Source: Clostridia bacterium (GTDB lineage: Bacteria; Bacillota; Clostridia; Christensenellales; CAG-917). Taken from it: a stretch of 52,616 nt of DNA. Below, in pieces: positions 16,849 through 25,823 of the stretch. The stretch lies in contig CAAEDU010000054.1 of NCBI GenBank assembly GCA_900754695.1, positions 1-52,616 of the forward strand, in the 5' to 3' direction. Position 1 is the stretch's first letter; every line of letters begins with the position of its first letter. The position numbers were made by a program, and so were the translations under genes. The notes under the pieces are model-generated. The model did no database searches. It was not told the origin of the DNA and saw only the letters and a program-made list of their open reading frames with translations.

Positions 16849-17934
16849 ATGATCAACAGAGAATTCTTTCAGGCGCTCGAAGAGTTCGCCAAAGAGAAAA
16901 TAATCTCCAGAGAAGTGCTCGTCGACGCGCTTGAATCCGGCATCGCCGCCGCCTATAAGAAGGAGAACGGCGAGAGCAAGCCCATCGCAGTCCGTTTCAA
17001 CGAGGAGAAGCAGACCGTCAACGTCTACGCTCACCGCATCGTCGTGGAAGAGGTGGACGACCCCGATCAGCAGATCTCTCTCGAAGAGGCGCACGAGATC
17101 AAACCCTCGTATAAAGTGGGCGACATCGTCATCGAAGACATCACTCCCAAGGAGTTTTCGAGGATCGCGGCGCAGACTGCAAAGCAGGTCATCATGCAGA
17201 AGCTCAACGACGCCAAGAAAGAGTTCGTCCGCAACGAGATGACCGAGCGCCAGGGTGAGCTCGTCAACGCCGTAGTGCGCCGCAAGGAAGGTCCCACCGT
17301 GTATGTCGAGATCATCGGCTCCCAGATGGAAGGCGTGATGACCCAGAGCGATCAGATCCCCACCGAGACCTACAATGTCGGCGACGTCATCAAGGTGTTC
17401 ATCAAGAAGATCCGCGAGGGCAAGAACGGTCCCCAGGTGGTGGTGTCCAGAAGCTCCGCGGGCTTTGTGCGCAAGCTCTTCGAGATGGAAGTGCCCGAGA
17501 TCAAGGCGGGTCTTGTCAAGATCGCCGGCATCGTCAGAGAGGGCGGTTTCCGCACCAAACTCGCGGTCTATTCCGAAGACCCCAACGTGGACGCCGTGGG
17601 CGCCTGCATCGGCAACAAGGGCGTCAGAGTCAACGCCGTCGTGAGCGAGCTCGCGGGTGAGAAAGTGGACGTCATCGAGTGGTGCGCCGACGCCATCGAG
17701 TATATTGCAAGGGCATTGAGCCCCGCGCAGGTGCTCATGGTCTCCATCAACGAAGAAGAGAAGACTGCTCGCGTCGTCGTCCCCGACGAGAAACTCAGCC
17801 TCGCCATCGGCAGGAACGGTCAGAACGCGCGTCTTGCGGCGAAACTCACCGGGTGGAAGATAGACGTCAAGCCCTATTCCTCCGTGATGGCAGCCGAGAC
17901 CGCGTCCGAAGAGGAGGCGGCAGATGCCGAGTAA
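16849..17934 (+). CDS. nusA: Transcription termination/antitermination factor NusA
   Basis: NusA binds RNA polymerase and nascent RNA and stimulates pausing and intrinsic termination. The 361-residue protein has the usual compact Firmicutes layout: an RNA-polymerase-binding N-domain (residues 1-130), then an S1 domain (about 135-200, starting GELVNAVVRRKEGPTVYVEI). Two KH domains follow (about 205-345) with DPNVDAVGACIGNKGVRV and LSLAIGRNGQNARLAAKLTG. There are no extra C-terminal acidic repeats beyond a short tail. AGGAGG precedes the start. The last 11 nt overlap the next gene. The leader hairpin upstream of rimP may be its own feedback target. Confidence 0.97.
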   Translation: MINREFFQALEEFAKEKIISREVLVDALESGIAAAYKKENGESKPIAVRFNEEKQTVNVYAHRIVVEEVDDPDQQISLEEAHEIKPSYKVGDIVIEDITPKEFSRIAAQTAKQVIMQKLNDAKKEFVRNEMTERQGELVNAVVRRKEGPTVYVEIIGSQMEGVMTQSDQIPTETYNVGDVIKVFIKKIREGKNGPQVVVSRSSAGFVRKLFEMEVPEIKAGLVKIAGIVREGGFRTKLAVYSEDPNVDAVGACIGNKGVRVNAVVSELAGEKVDVIEWCADAIEYIARALSPAQVLMVSINEEEKTARVVVPDEKLSLAIGRNGQNARLAAKLTGWKIDVKPYSSVMAAETASEEEAADAE

Positions 17935-18181
17935 TCCTCCCGGAGTGCGCAGGTGCGCCGCCTGCCGCGGGCACGCCGAAAAGTCAGGGATGATCCGCGT
18001 CTGCCGCGCAAAGGACGGCAGGATATTCGTGGATCCGAGCGGCAAGGCGAACGGCAGAGGAGTGTGGCTGCACCGCACCAAGGAGTGTATAGCGCTCGCC
18101 GAAAAGAAAAAGGCGCTCAATGCGGCATTCCGATGCGCCGTGCCGGTCGAAGTCATGGAGGCTCTCCGTGAAAGCGTCTGA
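17924..18181 (+). CDS. rnpM: YlxR family RNA-binding protein (RnpM)
   Basis: YlxR (DUF448) proteins bind RNA; the B. subtilis protein, renamed RnpM, associates with RNase P RNA. The 85-residue product has the family signature: VRRCAACRGHAEKSGMIRV at the N-terminus, DPSGKANGRGVWLH in the middle, then the C-terminal KKKALNAAF helix. It overlaps the 3' end of nusA by 11 nt and the start of ylxQ by 14 nt, so the three are tightly coupled. Confidence 0.93.
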   Translation: MPSNPPGVRRCAACRGHAEKSGMIRVCRAKDGRIFVDPSGKANGRGVWLHRTKECIALAEKKKALNAAFRCAVPVEVMEALRESV

Positions 18182-18449
18182 CATCGCCCCGTATGTGGGA
18201 TTTGCACAGCGCAAAGGCTCGGTGCTCTACGGCGCCGACCGCATTGCGGAAAAGCGCGCAAAGGCGCTCGTCGTCCTCGCGGACTCGGGCGCACCCGAAA
18301 AGTTCCTGAGGGAACTCAAACGGATCTGCGGCGACATCCCGCTCTTCGAGGTCGAAGACCTCGCTGCGGCGACTCACCGCGACAACGTCAAAGCCATAGC
18401 CGTCACGGACAGTTCGCTCGCGACGGCGATCATAAACCTTACGAGGTAG
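18168..18449 (+). CDS. ylxQ: L7Ae-family ribosomal-like protein YlxQ
   Basis: A 93-residue L7Ae/L30e-fold protein, the RNA-binding partner typically encoded between ylxR and infB. The fold is visible as IAPYVGFAQRKGSVLYGADR (usual GLAxRAGK/VVxG pattern slightly altered), KALVVLADSGAPEKFLREL, then a late strand IPLFEVEDLAAAT. The start at 18168 is a GTG with GGAGG 6 nt upstream, inside the rnpM reading frame. Function in the cell is not established; kink-turn RNA binding is expected from the family. Confidence 0.88.
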   Translation: MKASDIAPYVGFAQRKGSVLYGADRIAEKRAKALVVLADSGAPEKFLRELKRICGDIPLFEVEDLAAATHRDNVKAIAVTDSSLATAIINLTR

Positions 18450-18451
18450 CT

Positions 18452-21202
18452 ATGAGCGAAACAAAAAAAGACATCACGCAAGACGCCGTCAAAAATCTCG
18501 GCGCATACAGGACGGGCAAACTCACCGAGCTGATGACCCTCATTTCCGCGGAAAAGGCGAAAGCCGCGGCGCTTCTTGCCGCGGTCAGGACGCGCAGAGC
18601 GACGCTCTTTGCCGAGGAAGAGGCGAAGAGGCTGGAGGCTGAACGCAGAGCGGAAGCGGAAGAGGCGGCGGCGGAGAAAGCCGCAAAAGCCGAAGCTCCC
18701 AAGGAAGCGCCCGCGGAAGAAGCTGCTCCCGCCAAAGAGGAAGCGCCCGTCGAAACGCCGGAAGAGGCTCCCGTCCCCGTAGCGGAAGAGACTCCCGCGG
18801 CAGCCGAAGAGCAGGCTAAGGAAGCTCCCGCACCCGAAGAGAAGGCGAGCGAGGAGTCCGAAGAGGCACCCGCCGAGAGCGAAAGACCCGCCGAAAAGGC
18901 TCAGGAGAAACCCGCCAAAAAGAAGCCTGCCGCGGACAAGGAGGAGAAAAAGGAGGAGAAGCCCGAAAGGAAGATCGTCCCCACCTCCAACCCCAACATC
19001 GTGCAGGAGATCCTCCCCAACGGAGAGGTGAGACGCATTTTCGTACAGCCCTCCGCAGCCAAACCCGGCATAAAGACGAGAGTGTTCGAGGGCGGTTATA
19101 CGGGCGGCAGGTCTCCGCGTCCTCAGGGCGGCGCTCCGGGCACCCGTCCCGCAGGCGGCGCAGGCGGTTTCCGCCGCGATACGACCGCCGTCAATCTGCA
19201 AAAGGCGGCGAACATGCCCTCCGGCAAGCCTTCCACGCAAAAGAACAAGAATGCGGGCAAGACCTCGGGCGGGCAGCGTTTCGACGACCGCGGCAGCATG
19301 AACAAGCGCGCCCTCATGAAGAAAGGCTACATCGTCGACGACAGCAAGATGATGCTCGACGACGAGGATCCGAGAGTGCGCGTCTTCAAGTCCAAGTCCA
19401 AAGCCTCAGGCGGCGGACAGGCAACCGTCATCGACCATGCGGTCATCACCACCGATCCCGTGCCCATCAAGGTGCTGAGCGAAAAGACGGGCATCCCCGC
19501 CTCCGAGCTCATCAAGACCCTCTTCATGCTGGGCATCATCAAGACCATCAACGAGAGCGTGGATTTCTCCACGGCGGAACTCGTGGTGAGCGAGATCACC
19601 AAAAACGCGCCCATCACCCTCGAGCTCAAGCCGGAAGTCACCCTCGAAGAGACGCTTTCCGCCAAACTCGTCATCGACGACGAGGACACGGCGAAACTCA
19701 AGCCCCGACCTCCCGTGGTCACCATCATGGGTCACGTCGACCACGGCAAGACATCCCTGCTCGACTACATCCGCAAGGCGAACGTCGCGGGCGGCGAGGC
19801 GGGCGGCATCACCCAGCACATCGGCGCTTACACCGTGTCGCTAAAAGGCTCGCCCATCACCTTCCTCGACACCCCCGGTCACGAGGCGTTCACATCCATG
19901 AGAGCGCGCGGCGCGCAGGTGACGGACATAGCGGTGCTGGTGGTCGCGGCGGACGACGGCATCATGCCTCAGACCATCGAGGCTATCAACCACGCCAAGC
20001 AGGCGGAAGTGCCCATCATCGTCGCCATCAACAAGATAGACAAGCAGGGCGCCAACCCCGACCAGGTGTTGCAGCAGCTCACCAACTATGAGCTCCTTCC
20101 CGAGGAATGGGGCGGCGAGACTCCCGTGGTGCGCGTCTCCGCAAAGACGGGCGAGGGCGTCGAGAGCCTCCTGGAAAACATCCTCATCATGGCGGAGATC
20201 CGCGAGCTCAAAGCCAATCCCGACCGTCCCGCACGCGGCACCATCATCGAAGCGCGCCTGGATAAGGGCGTGGGCAAGGTGGCGACCATCCTCGTGCAGA
20301 CGGGCACTCTGAAGATCGGCGACAACGTCGTCGCGGGCACCTCTACGGGCAAGATCCGCGCCATGACGGACGACAAGGGCAGAAAGGTGAAGAAGGCAGG
20401 TCCTTCCACCCCCGTCTCCGTCACGGGCTGGGACGAAGTGCCGGAAGCGGGCGACATCATCGACGTGGTCGCGGACGAGAAGTTCGCAAGAGAACTCGCG
20501 GAGGAGCGCCGCCTGAGACTCGCGGCACAGAACGAAGAGTCCGGCTCGGTGTCTTTGAACGACCTCTTCGACAAGATCAAGAAGGGCGAGCTCAAGTCCG
20601 TCAAACTCATCATCAAGGCGGACGTCCAGGGCTCTCTCGAAGCGGTCAAGCAGTCCCTCTCCAAGCTCGGCAACGAGGAAGTGGACATCGACATCATCCA
20701 CGGCGCTGTCGGCGCCATCAAGGAGAGCGACGTCACTCTCGCGGACACCGCGAAAGCCATCATCATCGGCTTCAACGTCCGTCCCGACGCCAACGCCAAG
20801 GCGCTCGCCGCGCAGAAACACATCGACATCCGCTTCTACGACATCATCTACAACGCCATCGAGGACATCGAAAAGGCGGTCAAGGGTCTTCTTGAGCCCA
20901 AGTTCCGCGAGAACGTCCTGGGCAGCGCAGAGGTCAGAGAGCTGTTCAAGATCACGGGAGTCGGCATCATCGCGGGCTGCCACGTCACGGACGGCAAGAT
21001 CGTGCGCGGCGCGAAGGCGAGACTGCTCAGAAACGGCGCCGTGCAAGCCAACACCGAGATCGCGTCCCTCCGTCACGAGAAGGACGACGTCAAGGAGATG
21101 GCAAAGAACTTCGACTGCGGCATCATGCTCCTGAACTATCAGGACATCAAGGTGGGCGACGTCATCGAAGCCTACGTCATGGAGCAGATCAATGAAGATT
21201 AG
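18452..21202 (+). CDS. infB: Translation initiation factor IF-2
   Basis: IF2 is the GTPase that places initiator tRNA on the 30S subunit and promotes subunit joining. The 916-residue protein has a long low-complexity N-terminal half, Ala/Glu/Pro-rich at about residues 60-175 and Gly-rich near 215-290. An IF2-N module with VPIKVLSEKTGIPASELIK follows. The G domain starts near residue 427 (GHVDHGKTS), with DTPGHEAFTSM, NKIDK and SAKTG. Domains II to IV follow, including the fMet-tRNA-binding C-terminus. The Ala/Glu segment makes it longer than B. subtilis IF2 (716). It starts 2 nt after the ylxQ stop. Confidence 0.98.
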   Translation: MSETKKDITQDAVKNLGAYRTGKLTELMTLISAEKAKAAALLAAVRTRRATLFAEEEAKRLEAERRAEAEEAAAEKAAKAEAPKEAPAEEAAPAKEEAPVETPEEAPVPVAEETPAAAEEQAKEAPAPEEKASEESEEAPAESERPAEKAQEKPAKKKPAADKEEKKEEKPERKIVPTSNPNIVQEILPNGEVRRIFVQPSAAKPGIKTRVFEGGYTGGRSPRPQGGAPGTRPAGGAGGFRRDTTAVNLQKAANMPSGKPSTQKNKNAGKTSGGQRFDDRGSMNKRALMKKGYIVDDSKMMLDDEDPRVRVFKSKSKASGGGQATVIDHAVITTDPVPIKVLSEKTGIPASELIKTLFMLGIIKTINESVDFSTAELVVSEITKNAPITLELKPEVTLEETLSAKLVIDDEDTAKLKPRPPVVTIMGHVDHGKTSLLDYIRKANVAGGEAGGITQHIGAYTVSLKGSPITFLDTPGHEAFTSMRARGAQVTDIAVLVVAADDGIMPQTIEAINHAKQAEVPIIVAINKIDKQGANPDQVLQQLTNYELLPEEWGGETPVVRVSAKTGEGVESLLENILIMAEIRELKANPDRPARGTIIEARLDKGVGKVATILVQTGTLKIGDNVVAGTSTGKIRAMTDDKGRKVKKAGPSTPVSVTGWDEVPEAGDIIDVVADEKFARELAEERRLRLAAQNEESGSVSLNDLFDKIKKGELKSVKLIIKADVQGSLEAVKQSLSKLGNEEVDIDIIHGAVGAIKESDVTLADTAKAIIIGFNVRPDANAKALAAQKHIDIRFYDIIYNAIEDIEKAVKGLLEPKFRENVLGSAEVRELFKITGVGIIAGCHVTDGKIVRGAKARLLRNGAVQANTEIASLRHEKDDVKEMAKNFDCGIMLLNYQDIKVGDVIEAYVMEQINED

Positions 21203-21563
21203 GATGGAGCGCGTCAATTCCGAACTGCAGAAGCAGATCGCGGCGGTCATCGCGCATGACGTCAAGGATCCGCGCCTGAGTAAGGGCATCGTCAGCGTGA
21301 CCAAGGTCACCACGACGCCCGACCTGAAGTTCGCAAAAGTGTGGCTCTCCGTCTACGCCGAAAACGAGGAAGCGAGGAGGGAAGTGCTGGAGACGGTGCG
21401 CCGCTCCAAGCACTTCATCCGCAACAGGCTGAAGGATCTCGTCGAGATCCGCCTCCTCCCCGACCTCGACTTCAAGTTGGACACCAGCGTGGACTACGGG
21501 ATGAAGATAGACAAGCTGCTCAGCACCATCGACATCCCGGAGGAAACCGAAGAGGAAAAATGA
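21192..21563 (+). CDS. rbfA: Ribosome-binding factor A
   Basis: RbfA is a KH-like cold-shock factor needed for 16S rRNA 5'-end maturation. The 123-residue protein has the typical RVNSELQKQIAAVIAHDVKD start and the SVTKVTTTPDLKFAKVWLSV strand-turn-strand. The helix RRSKHFIRNRLKD and LLPDLDFKLDTSVDYGMKID are also present. The start at 21192 overlaps the infB stop by 11 nt and has GGAG 7 nt upstream; a second ATG at 21204 is possible. Its stop overlaps the nrnA start. Confidence 0.95.
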   Translation: MKIRMERVNSELQKQIAAVIAHDVKDPRLSKGIVSVTKVTTTPDLKFAKVWLSVYAENEEARREVLETVRRSKHFIRNRLKDLVEIRLLPDLDFKLDTSVDYGMKIDKLLSTIDIPEETEEEK

Positions 21564-22513
21564 AGGACAGGCTGCAAAACATCGCAGATATGCTGAAAGG
21601 CGCAAAGGACATCGCCGTCATCGCGCACACCAACCCCGACGGCGACGCGATCTCCTGCGCGCTTGCGGTGTGCCGTGCTCTTCGGTCTCTCGGCAAGAAC
21701 GCCGTCCCGGTGTGCGACTCCGCCGTGCCCGAAAAATATCTCTTCATGGAGGGCGCGGAGAGTTTCGTGCTCCCCGATAAGACTGTGCACGAGGCGGCGC
21801 TCGCGGTGGATTGCAGCGATCTTTCCCGCCTCGGCGGCGCGGGGAAAATGTTCCTATCCGCCAAAAAACGCGCGGCGATCGACCACCACAAGTCTCACGA
21901 AAACTTCGCGCAGACGGACTATGTCGAGGCAGATTCCGCGGCTTGTGCGGAGATAATTTATCTCCTCCTCGACGGAATGGGTCTCGTAGATAAGACGGTC
22001 GCGGAGCTCGTCTTTGCGGGCATCGTCGCGGACTCGGGATGCTTTCAATATCCTTCCACCACCGAGCGCACACACGACATCGCGCGCAAGCTGATGGCTT
22101 TCGGCATCGACTCCGCAGACATCATCTACCGCGTGGTGAGGCGGGTCACTCCCTCCGTTTTCGCGCTCAAAAACCGTGTGCTTTCAAAGTGCAGGTTCTT
22201 TGACGGCGGCAGCATCGCGGTCATCACCTTCACCGCGAAAGACTTTGAGGAGACCGGCACCTCCCTCGACAACACGGAAGGCATCATCACCTCCGCCATC
22301 GACGTGGACGGGGTGGAAGTCGCGTTCGCGGTCTCGGAAGCCTCCGAAAAGAGTTTCAAGGTCAGCATCCGCACCAAGGAGAGGGCGGACGCAAGCGACA
22401 TCGCGTCGGCATTCGGCGGCGGCGGGCACTCCCGTGCCGCGGGATGCAGGGTGAACGGCTTTTATGAGGACGTCATCGACAAGCTCCTGAAAGCCGCAAG
22501 GGACAGGATGTAA
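21560..22513 (+). CDS. nrnA: Bifunctional oligoribonuclease / pAp phosphatase (DHH family)
   Basis: A DHH/DHHA1 phosphoesterase of the NrnA type, which degrades short RNAs and dephosphorylates pAp. The 317-residue protein shows IAVIAHTNPDGDAISCALA with metal-binding Asp residues, the AVDCSDLSRLG motif and the DHH motif AAIDHHKSH near residue 110. FAGIVADSGCFQYPSTTERT and the C-terminal GGGGHSRAAG of the DHHA1 domain are also present. The ATG overlaps the rbfA stop, matching the common rbfA-nrnA-truB-ribF order. Confidence 0.94.
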   Translation: MKDRLQNIADMLKGAKDIAVIAHTNPDGDAISCALAVCRALRSLGKNAVPVCDSAVPEKYLFMEGAESFVLPDKTVHEAALAVDCSDLSRLGGAGKMFLSAKKRAAIDHHKSHENFAQTDYVEADSAACAEIIYLLLDGMGLVDKTVAELVFAGIVADSGCFQYPSTTERTHDIARKLMAFGIDSADIIYRVVRRVTPSVFALKNRVLSKCRFFDGGSIAVITFTAKDFEETGTSLDNTEGIITSAIDVDGVEVAFAVSEASEKSFKVSIRTKERADASDIASAFGGGGHSRAAGCRVNGFYEDVIDKLLKAARDRM

Positions 22514-22514
22514 A

Positions 22515-23405
22515 ATGCCTCGCAGTTCTTCGCCGCTTTCGGTCACGGGGTTTGTCAACATCGCAAAACCCGCCGACATGACATCCTCGGACGCCGTGTG
22601 CATCGTGCGCGGCGTTTTGTCTCGCAGGATAGGCGGACGGCAGAAGACCGGGCACCTCGGCACCCTCGACCCGCTTGCGGAAGGCGTACTCCCCATCGCT
22701 CTCGGCAAAGCCACCGCGCTTTTCGACTTTCTCGCATTCAAGACAAAAGAATATATCGCGCGCTTCACCTTCGGGCGCACCACCGACACCCTCGACCGAG
22801 GAGGCGTTTTTCTCGCGGATGAGGGCAGAGTCCCGACAGAGGATGAACTGAAAGCGGCGCTCCCGTGCTTTTTCGGCGACGTCATGCAGGTGCCGCCCGC
22901 ATATTCCGCGAAATCCGTGGACGGCAAACGCGCCTACGACCTCGCGCGGAAGGGCGTCATGCCGGAGCTTGCCGCGCGCCCCGTGCACATCGAAAGCATA
23001 GAGCTGCTTGCTTCAAACGGCGCGGAGTTCACGCTCCGCATCGTCTGCGGCGGCGGCACATATATCCGAGCCCTCGCGCGGGACATCGCGGCGGCACTCG
23101 GCACGGTCGCGTTCATGTCCGCGCTCACGCGCACCCGCTCCGGGATGTTCACCCTCGAGGACGCGGTGACGATGGACGATTTCAGGGCGGCGCCGGAGGA
23201 GCACATCATCCCCGCAGGTCGCGCCCTCGAAGGGCTTCCCCGCCTCGTCCTCGACCATAAAAAGGAGAGGATGATCGCAAACGGAGTCCCCGTGCCTTCC
23301 GCATACGCCGCGGGCGAGAGTGCAGCCGTATTCTCCGCGGACGGAGGGCTGCTCGGGCTGGGACAGGCGGATGAGCGTGGTATGCGCCTTAGGGTGAGAC
23401 TATGA
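22515..23405 (+). CDS. truB: tRNA pseudouridine synthase B
   Basis: TruB makes pseudouridine 55 in the T-loop of tRNAs. The 296-residue protein has the motif with the catalytic Asp (GHLGTLDPLAEGVLPIALGK), KTKEYIARFTFGRTTDTLD, VPPAYSAKSVDGKRAYDLAR and CGGGTYIRALARDI. A short PUA-like end completes it. It begins one base after the nrnA stop codon with only a weak ribosome-binding sequence, so coupling is likely. Its stop overlaps the ribF start (ATGA). Confidence 0.96.
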   Translation: MPRSSSPLSVTGFVNIAKPADMTSSDAVCIVRGVLSRRIGGRQKTGHLGTLDPLAEGVLPIALGKATALFDFLAFKTKEYIARFTFGRTTDTLDRGGVFLADEGRVPTEDELKAALPCFFGDVMQVPPAYSAKSVDGKRAYDLARKGVMPELAARPVHIESIELLASNGAEFTLRIVCGGGTYIRALARDIAAALGTVAFMSALTRTRSGMFTLEDAVTMDDFRAAPEEHIIPAGRALEGLPRLVLDHKKERMIANGVPVPSAYAAGESAAVFSADGGLLGLGQADERGMRLRVRL

Positions 23406-24328
23406 ATAAGATAAATTTCGGCGAAAAATATGATGCACCGCTCGCGCTCGCGCTCGGTTTTTTCGACTGCGTGCACCGGGGTCACGCCGCGGTCATCTCA
23501 TCGGCGAGGGAATACGCCGCAGCCCACGGCTGCGAGTGCGCCGTCTTCACCTTTTCCAACGACCCCGGCGCATTCGTCGGCAAGCGCGCCCGCATCTACA
23601 CCTTTGAGGAGAGGGCGGAAGCACTCCGCGGACTCGGCGCCGACGTCATCGTCGCGGCAGAGTTCGACAGCCGCTTCGCCGCGCTCTCGCGGGAACACTT
23701 TGCCAAGGTTCTCCGCGACACGCTCGACCTTCGCGCCATACGCGCGGGAGAGGATTATACATACGGTGCGCAGAGGGCGGGGGATGCCTCGACACTTGAT
23801 GAAGACTTCGGCGCCTACGGCGTAGACATCGGGGTGCTGCCCCTCATCCGCATCGCGGGCGAGGAGGAAAAGATCTCCTCAACGGCGGTCAAAGAGGCGC
23901 TTTCGGCAGGGGACATCGCGCGCGCAAACGCTCTGCTTTCCGAGCCCTATTTCATGCTCGGCAGAGTATCGCACGCCCACGGCAGAGGGGGCACTTTCGG
24001 GTTCCCCACCGCCAACATCCCCTTTGACAGCAGCCGTCTTGCGCCCGCACCCGGGGTGTACGCCACCAAAGTCACCGTAGGAGGCAAAGTTTTCCTCGGC
24101 GGCACCAATGTCGGCACAAAACCCACTTTCGGGGACGAAAAGCCTTCGGTGGAGACCTTCATCCTGGACTTCGACGGCGACATATACGGCAAAAATATTA
24201 AGCTCGCGTTCTACCAAAGACTGCGCGGGATAAGCGACTTCGGTTCGGCGGAAGGGCTTGCCGCCCAACTCGAGCGGGATGTCGCGCACATAAGAGAAAT
24301 TTTTGCGGAGGCAAACGATGAAAAATAA
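23402..24328 (+). CDS. ribF: Bifunctional riboflavin kinase / FAD synthetase
   Basis: RibF phosphorylates riboflavin to FMN and adenylylates FMN to FAD. The 308-residue protein has the N-terminal nucleotidyltransferase domain with GFFDCVHRGHAAVI. A GEDYTYG segment lies near residue 118 and ISSTAVKEAL follows. The C-terminal flavokinase domain has GRVSHAHGRGGTFGFPTANI, and the conserved NVGTKPTFGDEKPSVETFIL motif comes next. The usual GxDFxFG is GEDYTYG here. It overlaps truB by 4 nt and the following nfo-like gene by 11 nt. Confidence 0.95.
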   Translation: MNKINFGEKYDAPLALALGFFDCVHRGHAAVISSAREYAAAHGCECAVFTFSNDPGAFVGKRARIYTFEERAEALRGLGADVIVAAEFDSRFAALSREHFAKVLRDTLDLRAIRAGEDYTYGAQRAGDASTLDEDFGAYGVDIGVLPLIRIAGEEEKISSTAVKEALSAGDIARANALLSEPYFMLGRVSHAHGRGGTFGFPTANIPFDSSRLAPAPGVYATKVTVGGKVFLGGTNVGTKPTFGDEKPSVETFILDFDGDIYGKNIKLAFYQRLRGISDFGSAEGLAAQLERDVAHIREIFAEANDEK

Positions 24329-25199
24329 GTTTTCGGGCGTCCGTCCGCTCTTCGGACCGTCCGGTCACGCAGAGAGTTTCGCGGCGGAAGGGCACACCGC
24401 CACCGCCGATATGCCGGAATGGCTCGCCGCAAAGGGGCTGGACATTTTCGAGTATTCCTTCGGGAGGGGAGTGCGCGTCTCCACCGCGACCGCGGCGTCC
24501 ATAGGCGCCGTGTGCGACGGTTACGGGATTGAGATGAGCGTCCACGCGCCCTATTTCATCAACTTTGCCTCTCCGGAGCCCGAAAAAGCGGAGAATTCCG
24601 TCAATTATCTGCTTTCCTCCCTCAAAGTGCTGAAAAGTTTCGGCGGCGAGCGCTGCGTGTTCCACGCCGGCGCGCAGGGAAAGGACACCCGCGAGGCGGC
24701 GTTCACCCGCACCAAGGAGGCGTTCGGGCGCGCGCTCGAACTCATCGCGGAAGAGCCCGACTACGCAGACCTCATCGTGTGTCCCGAAACCATGGGCAAA
24801 CAGGCGCAGATCGGCACCGTGGAAGAGGTGATAGAGCTTTGCAAAATGGGGCGGAACGTCTATCCCTGCGTGGACTTCGGGCACATCAACGCCCTCTACG
24901 GCGGCAGCCTCAAAGCGGCGGAGGATTTCGAGCTCATCGTCAAAAAGCTTCTTGACGGCATCGGCGAAGAAAAGACGAAGAATATGCAGGTGCATTTTTC
25001 AAAGATACAATACGGCGCGAAAGGGGAGATCAGGCACCTCACGTTTGCGGACGACGTTTACGGTCCCGAGTTCGAGCCCTTTGCCGAAGTCATCGTAAAA
25101 TACGGGCTCACGCCGCACATCCTCTCGGAGTCCGCGGGGACGCAGGCGGAGGACGCCGTCGAGATGCGCGACATCTGGGCGGCTGCAGCAGCCCGCTGA
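24318..25199 (+). CDS. nfo: Endonuclease IV family AP endonuclease
   Basis: A TIM-barrel protein of the endonuclease IV (Nfo) family, which incises abasic sites in base-excision repair. The 293-residue product has metal-ligand motifs in order: SVHAPYFINF, CVFHAGAQGK, IVCPETMGKQ, PCVDFGHINA, QVHFSKIQYG and LSESAGTQAED. The archaeal-type PxFGPSGHAESF start is typical of the Clostridia subgroup. GGAGG at 24307-24311 fixes the start at 24318, inside the ribF tail. It ends the long plus-strand run of core genes. Confidence 0.88.
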   Translation: MKNKFSGVRPLFGPSGHAESFAAEGHTATADMPEWLAAKGLDIFEYSFGRGVRVSTATAASIGAVCDGYGIEMSVHAPYFINFASPEPEKAENSVNYLLSSLKVLKSFGGERCVFHAGAQGKDTREAAFTRTKEAFGRALELIAEEPDYADLIVCPETMGKQAQIGTVEEVIELCKMGRNVYPCVDFGHINALYGGSLKAAEDFELIVKKLLDGIGEEKTKNMQVHFSKIQYGAKGEIRHLTFADDVYGPEFEPFAEVIVKYGLTPHILSESAGTQAEDAVEMRDIWAAAAAR

Positions 25200-25351
25200 C
25201 GGCGCATATACAGGCGCGGCAGTCCGGAAATGCGCGGAACGCACGCGGCAAATGCGAAAAAGCGAAAGATCGGGCAGGGCGCAACGCAGCCGCACACGCG
25301 AAAGTTCGCGGCACAGAACGCTCGCACTACAAATGAAAACGCCAAAAGACG

Positions 25352-25378
25352 AAAATAACGGCTCCGAGCCGTTATTTT
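25352..25378. terminator. Bidirectional terminator between nfo and the XRE gene
   Basis: A long inverted repeat with stem AAAATAACGGCT/AGCCGTTATTTT around a CCG loop. The A-tract on one arm and T-tract on the other make it work in both directions, as expected between convergent genes. The 150 nt before it, after nfo, hold nothing recognisable. Confidence 0.88.
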
Positions 25379-25418
25379 CTTATGTATTCATGGGTCCATT
25401 CGGTGCGGAAAGGGGGCT

Positions 25419-25682
25419 TCAAGGCTTGTCCTCGCCGTAGCGCTCCAGAGCCTGCGGCTGGACGCGCACGCGCCCGCCCGCCTCGTCCTCGATGCCGAGC
25501 AGATAGTCCGCAGAGACATCCAATGCGAGCGCGAGCCGCGCGATATAACTCGCCTTAGGTTCGTTGACATCGTTTTCCCAAAGCGAGACCGCACTCGTAT
25601 TCACGCCGATCTTTTCGGCAAGCTGCGCCTGCGACAGCGCACTGAGCGTACGTAGTTCCTTGATCCTTGCCCCTAAACTCAT
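25419..25682 (-). CDS. XRE-family transcriptional regulator
   Basis: An 87-residue DNA-binding protein consisting almost only of a Cro/CI-type helix-turn-helix (residues 5-62). The core SQAQLAEKIGVNTSAVSLWE is near residues 16-35 and is followed by the typical EPKASYIARLALALDVSADYLLG. The short C-terminus is charged. I place the start at 25682 because the HTH family begins at MSLGARIKELR. A TTTACA-18-TATAAT promoter ends exactly 6 nt before this ATG, so the transcript would start at the A of the start codon; there is no room for a ribosome-binding site. The targets are unknown; the RNA genes just upstream are a candidate (inference). Confidence 0.85.
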   Translation of the reverse strand: MSLGARIKELRTLSALSQAQLAEKIGVNTSAVSLWENDVNEPKASYIARLALALDVSADYLLGIEDEAGGRVRVQPQALERYGEDKP

Positions 25683-25688
25683 ATAAAG

Positions 25689-25718
25689 ATTATAACTCAA
25701 ACATGCGGGCAATGTAAA
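25689..25718 (-). promoter_or_regulatory. Promoter of the XRE gene, predicted leaderless
   Basis: On the minus strand, TTTACA (25718-25713) and a perfect TATAAT (25694-25689) are separated by 18 bp. Six nucleotides separate the -10 box from the ATG at 25682, placing the expected start of transcription on the start codon. Confidence 0.7.
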
Positions 25719-25803
25719 GATGCAGTTGCCGACATTTCGCAAAATCGCGCTCCCGCTCATCAAGCCCCCGGGATCTTGCGTGTTTCCGCGCCCGAAATGA
25801 GAG

Positions 25804-25823
25804 AAAAGGGGAGTTTTCTCCCC
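25804..25823 (-). terminator. Minus-strand intrinsic terminator downstream of the RNA array
   Basis: On the minus strand GGGGAG-AAAA-CTCCCC is followed by TTTTCTCTC. It may end read-through from the RNA array or a separate short transcript: a weak TTGCTC-18-TGTTAT promoter-like pair lies about 60 nt upstream. It insulates the XRE gene. Confidence 0.6.

Noticed and set aside
16297..18294. Long minus-strand frame (665 residues) opposite rimP-nusA-ylxR-ylxQ
   Set aside because: A shadow of high-GC coding DNA; the plus strand encodes well-known proteins with motifs and ribosome-binding sites throughout.
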